Assembly (NCBI GenBank): GCA_003254905.1
Contig: QANU01073111.1
Coordinates: 1,371,267 to 1,435,266, forward strand
Direction: 5' to 3'
Source of the DNA: Nissolia schottii
Taxonomy: Eukaryota; Streptophyta; Magnoliopsida; Fabales; Fabaceae
Length of the DNA stretch: 64,000 bases
Part shown: positions 61,893 through 64,000 of the stretch, piece after piece
Layout: the number at the start of each line of letters is the position of its first letter
Position numbering within the stretch: the first letter of the stretch is position 1
The notes under the pieces: model-generated
Told to the model about the DNA's origin: nothing
The model's database searches: none
The model's input: the letters and a program-made list of their open reading frames with translations, nothing else
Program-made: the position numbers and the translations under genes

Positions 61893-62341
61893 TAGGGGTG
61901 AATAAACAAACCAAACATGGTTGCTCATCGTGTTTGTGTGTGTTTTATTTAATTTTTTTGTGTTAGAGTAATGTGTTTAGATGTTTCATTATTGGAAGTT
62001 TGAATTTATGTTGTTGATGATGAAACTTTTTTTTTATCTATGAAGTTGCAATTTGGATTATGTATGATTTTTTGTTTAAATATTAGATTATTGTTGCAAT
62101 TTAGATTTTTATTGATCTATTAGATTCTTGATCTATATATATATTAAAGTTTTATTTAAATATTAAACATGTCATAGTAATAAACTATGATAAACATGTC
62201 ACACAACAGATTTTTAGGACAAAAAATATATATAGATAGGCTTGCCAGACTATAGGCCAGGCCACCCAAACAGACTAGGTCAAGCTAAAAATTAATGAAA
62301 CAGATTCGACCTATTAAGAGTCTGACTTGTTCTGATCCCTA
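61893..62341. mobile_element. hAT-like MITE with TAGGG termini
   Basis: The left end is TAGGGGTGAATAAACA and the right end, on the other strand, is TAGGGATCAGAACAAG. TAGGGRTG-type ends with GGCC-rich subterminal DNA (near 62260) are typical of plant hAT MITEs. The flanks do not give a matching 8-bp duplication, so one end may be truncated or diverged. Confidence 0.45.
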
Positions 62342-62587
62342 ATTTTACACTACAACAAGACAATTAATATTATCGACAATTGTTATCCAGTTATGGACAA
62401 CAAGGATACAAAGAGAGGGGCATGTTCTTGAAATACTCATCAATAACCTTGTCAATATCAAGACTAGAAGAAAAAGTAATAAAATATTAGCTAAGGACGG
62501 CTAACCCAATTAGCCAAGGAATCATGTAGAGAGATATATACTCAAAAATTTCGTACCTAGGTTACAGCATAATCTAGCATTATCATT

Positions 62588-64000
62588 ATGATTAAGCATC
62601 ATCGTGTGCTCCTTTTTATCATGGCAGTGATCGGAAGTTCTACTAACCATCTGCAATGTCATGGTAAGCAACGTACTGCTTCCAATTTCAATCAATTTTG
62701 CCTAATTTTCGTTACAATCATCCTTGATTAACTTTTCAGGTGGAAAGGTAATGATGGAATACATAGGAGCAACAGGTGCACCCGTGACATTTGATTCTGT
62801 CCCAATAGAAGAAACGATTGATTTTCATTTCATTTTGGGTTTTGCCGTTGATGCAGACCCTTCCGGCAATCCCCAAAATGGCAAGTTCTTGCCATATTAG
62901 GCGGAGACATTGACCCCGACTTCAGTGGCAGCAATTAAGGTGCGCCACGCCAATGTCAAAGTCATGGTTAGCCTCTCCGGGTGGACTCTCCATGACAAAG
63001 TTGTTCGTTGGTATGACCCAATGAACCCTCATCTATGGATTTCAAATGCTTTCTCGTCGTTGAAGTCTTTTTCGCTCACTTACCGCTAGGGCCGTAAGAA
63101 ACACGCTGCAAAAAATTGAAAAAAAAAAACAACCCGGCCCTTTTAGCCCGCGAGCTAAACAAGACAGCCTGTGATTTTTTATACTTTTTAAAAAAAATCA
63201 AAATTTTAAAAGTTTTATTTTGGAGTTTAAGAATTTAGAGTTTATTTATTTAGACTTATAATTGAGCATATTTAACTATTTGTTATGCTTAACTACTTAA
63301 CCGCTATGATATAGATATTGATAAATTTTACATTTCATTCCTACGCCCTATAAGTTGATATATAGTTTCAAACATTGTTTATTATTGATTAATTTATGAG
63401 AAATAGTTTCAATTTTATTTTTGATCAATAACATAATAATAATGTTATATGCCGTCTTTTGATTAATGAAAGTTATATTAATTCATTAATTGATTTCAAA
63501 AACATTTGATAGCTTTCAAAAAAAAGATAATATAATCTCGCAATCAACCATTTAAACTATTTCTTTTTGATTAATTAATAGATAGGCATTAAAAAAGAGC
63601 TAAAAATAATCGCACATACTTATTCACAACTTTGTATTTAAAACTATAAAAAATATACCAAAATAAAAAAAAAAAGGGTTGATAGACTGACCCGTTTAAG
63701 TCCACGAATTGACCATAAACAAGTCAAACCCTAAAAAGAGACATAATTTTGACCTGACCCGTTTAACATCCCTACTTACTACCTTGATGGCATAGACGTT
63801 GACTATGAGATTTTTCCAAAACATGGAGGAGTCATTGCTTCGCTCATTGCGTTGGCGAGCTCATAACCCTTTTGAAGAACCAAAGTGTGATTTCTGTTGC
63901 CACAATTGCCCCCTATCACCTCACCGTCCAACCCTACATTGAACTCTTTAGCGGTTACCATCATGTTATTGACTATGTGACCAATTTTATACTGATAAGG
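62588..64000 (+). pseudogene. GH18 chitinase-2/narbonin-like pseudogene, interrupted by a hAT element
   Basis: Exon 1 (62588-62663) encodes a signal-peptide-like start. After a GT-AG intron, exon 2 starts at 62740 and reads MEYIGATGAPVTFDSVP, typical of the GH18 narbonin/chitinase-2/RuBisCO-associated-protein type. TAG at 62898-62900 falls where relatives have Trp (TGG), a nonsense change. The frame continues through VSLSGW and RWYDP to SLTY, where a 688-bp hAT element (63087-63774) is inserted. Beyond it the catalytic-type motif YLDGIDVDYE is intact (DxDxE present), but frameshifts near 63830 and near 63978 break the remainder (ELITLLKNQSVISVATIAP is in another frame). The 3' end lies beyond the window. 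Multiple lesions make it non-functional as read. It is a plant glycoside-hydrolase relative; substrate and activity are unknown. Confidence 0.85.
63087..63774. mobile_element. 688-bp hAT-type insertion inside the GH18 pseudogene
   Basis: The ends are TAGGGCCGTAAGAAA and, on the other strand, TAGGGATGTTAAACGGG. They are flanked by CTTACCGC (63079-63086) and CTTACTAC (63775-63782), an 8-bp target duplication with two changes. Removing one copy restores the expected GH18 reading SLTYYLDG, which confirms the insertion point. No transposase ORF is present. Confidence 0.8.

Overview
This is a plant nuclear window, from a eudicot and possibly a legume. The genes have GT-AG introns, an AT-rich intergenic background (many ATT/TA tracts) and dense MITE-type repeats. 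Every recognisable protein is plant-specific or a plant orthologue. The legume guess is weak and rests mainly on a GH18 pseudogene of the narbonin/chitinase-2-like type. Two single N bases (9475, 34326) show that this is an assembled draft.

Layout. Eight protein genes can be modelled to codon level: ATXR5-like histone H3K27 methyltransferase (1280-4834, +); GUX1-like xylan glucuronosyltransferase (16044-21053, +); pectinesterase 51-like (22268-24131, -); C3H38-like CCCH zinc-finger protein (30150-34120, +); HEC3-like bHLH (37090-37728, +); C/VIF2-like invertase inhibitor (41923-42465, -); FTSHI4-like inactive plastid FtsH (44202-50501, 16 coding exons, -); and a GT106/O-fucosyltransferase-family protein (52067-57450, 11 coding exons, -). 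From about 57.5 kb to the right edge the window is repeat-rich: a 300-bp Mutator-type MITE, a region of 22-23 bp tandem arrays holding a small SPRK-repeat ORF, a tRNA-like SINE remnant, hAT-type elements, and a GH18 pseudogene split by one of those hAT elements and running off the right end.

How the genes relate. They do not form an operon or pathway. As I recall the Arabidopsis locus numbers, the best-matching genes fall into three tight clusters: At5g09750/09760/09790 (HEC3, PME51, ATXR5), At3g18640/18660 (C3H38, GUX1) and At5g64580/64600/64620 (FTSHI4, O-FucT, C/VIF2). Here they are interleaved, as expected for an ancestral segment whose duplicates were fractionated in Arabidopsis. Several act on cell wall or apoplast (GUX1, PME51, C/VIF2, possibly the GT106 protein); the others act in chromatin, nuclear RNA, transcription or plastid envelope.

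The gene-poor stretches (4.8-16 kb, 24.1-30.1 kb, 34.1-37.1 kb, 37.7-41.9 kb, 57.5-62.5 kb) hold microsatellites, inverted-repeat elements and one truncated Copia-type LTR fragment. I found no new enzymatic or defence system. The most distinctive items are the interleaved synteny, the 196-bp higher-order tandem array with its SPRK ORF, a stop-free 129-nt intron in the FTSHI4-like gene, and the hAT-disrupted GH18 pseudogene.
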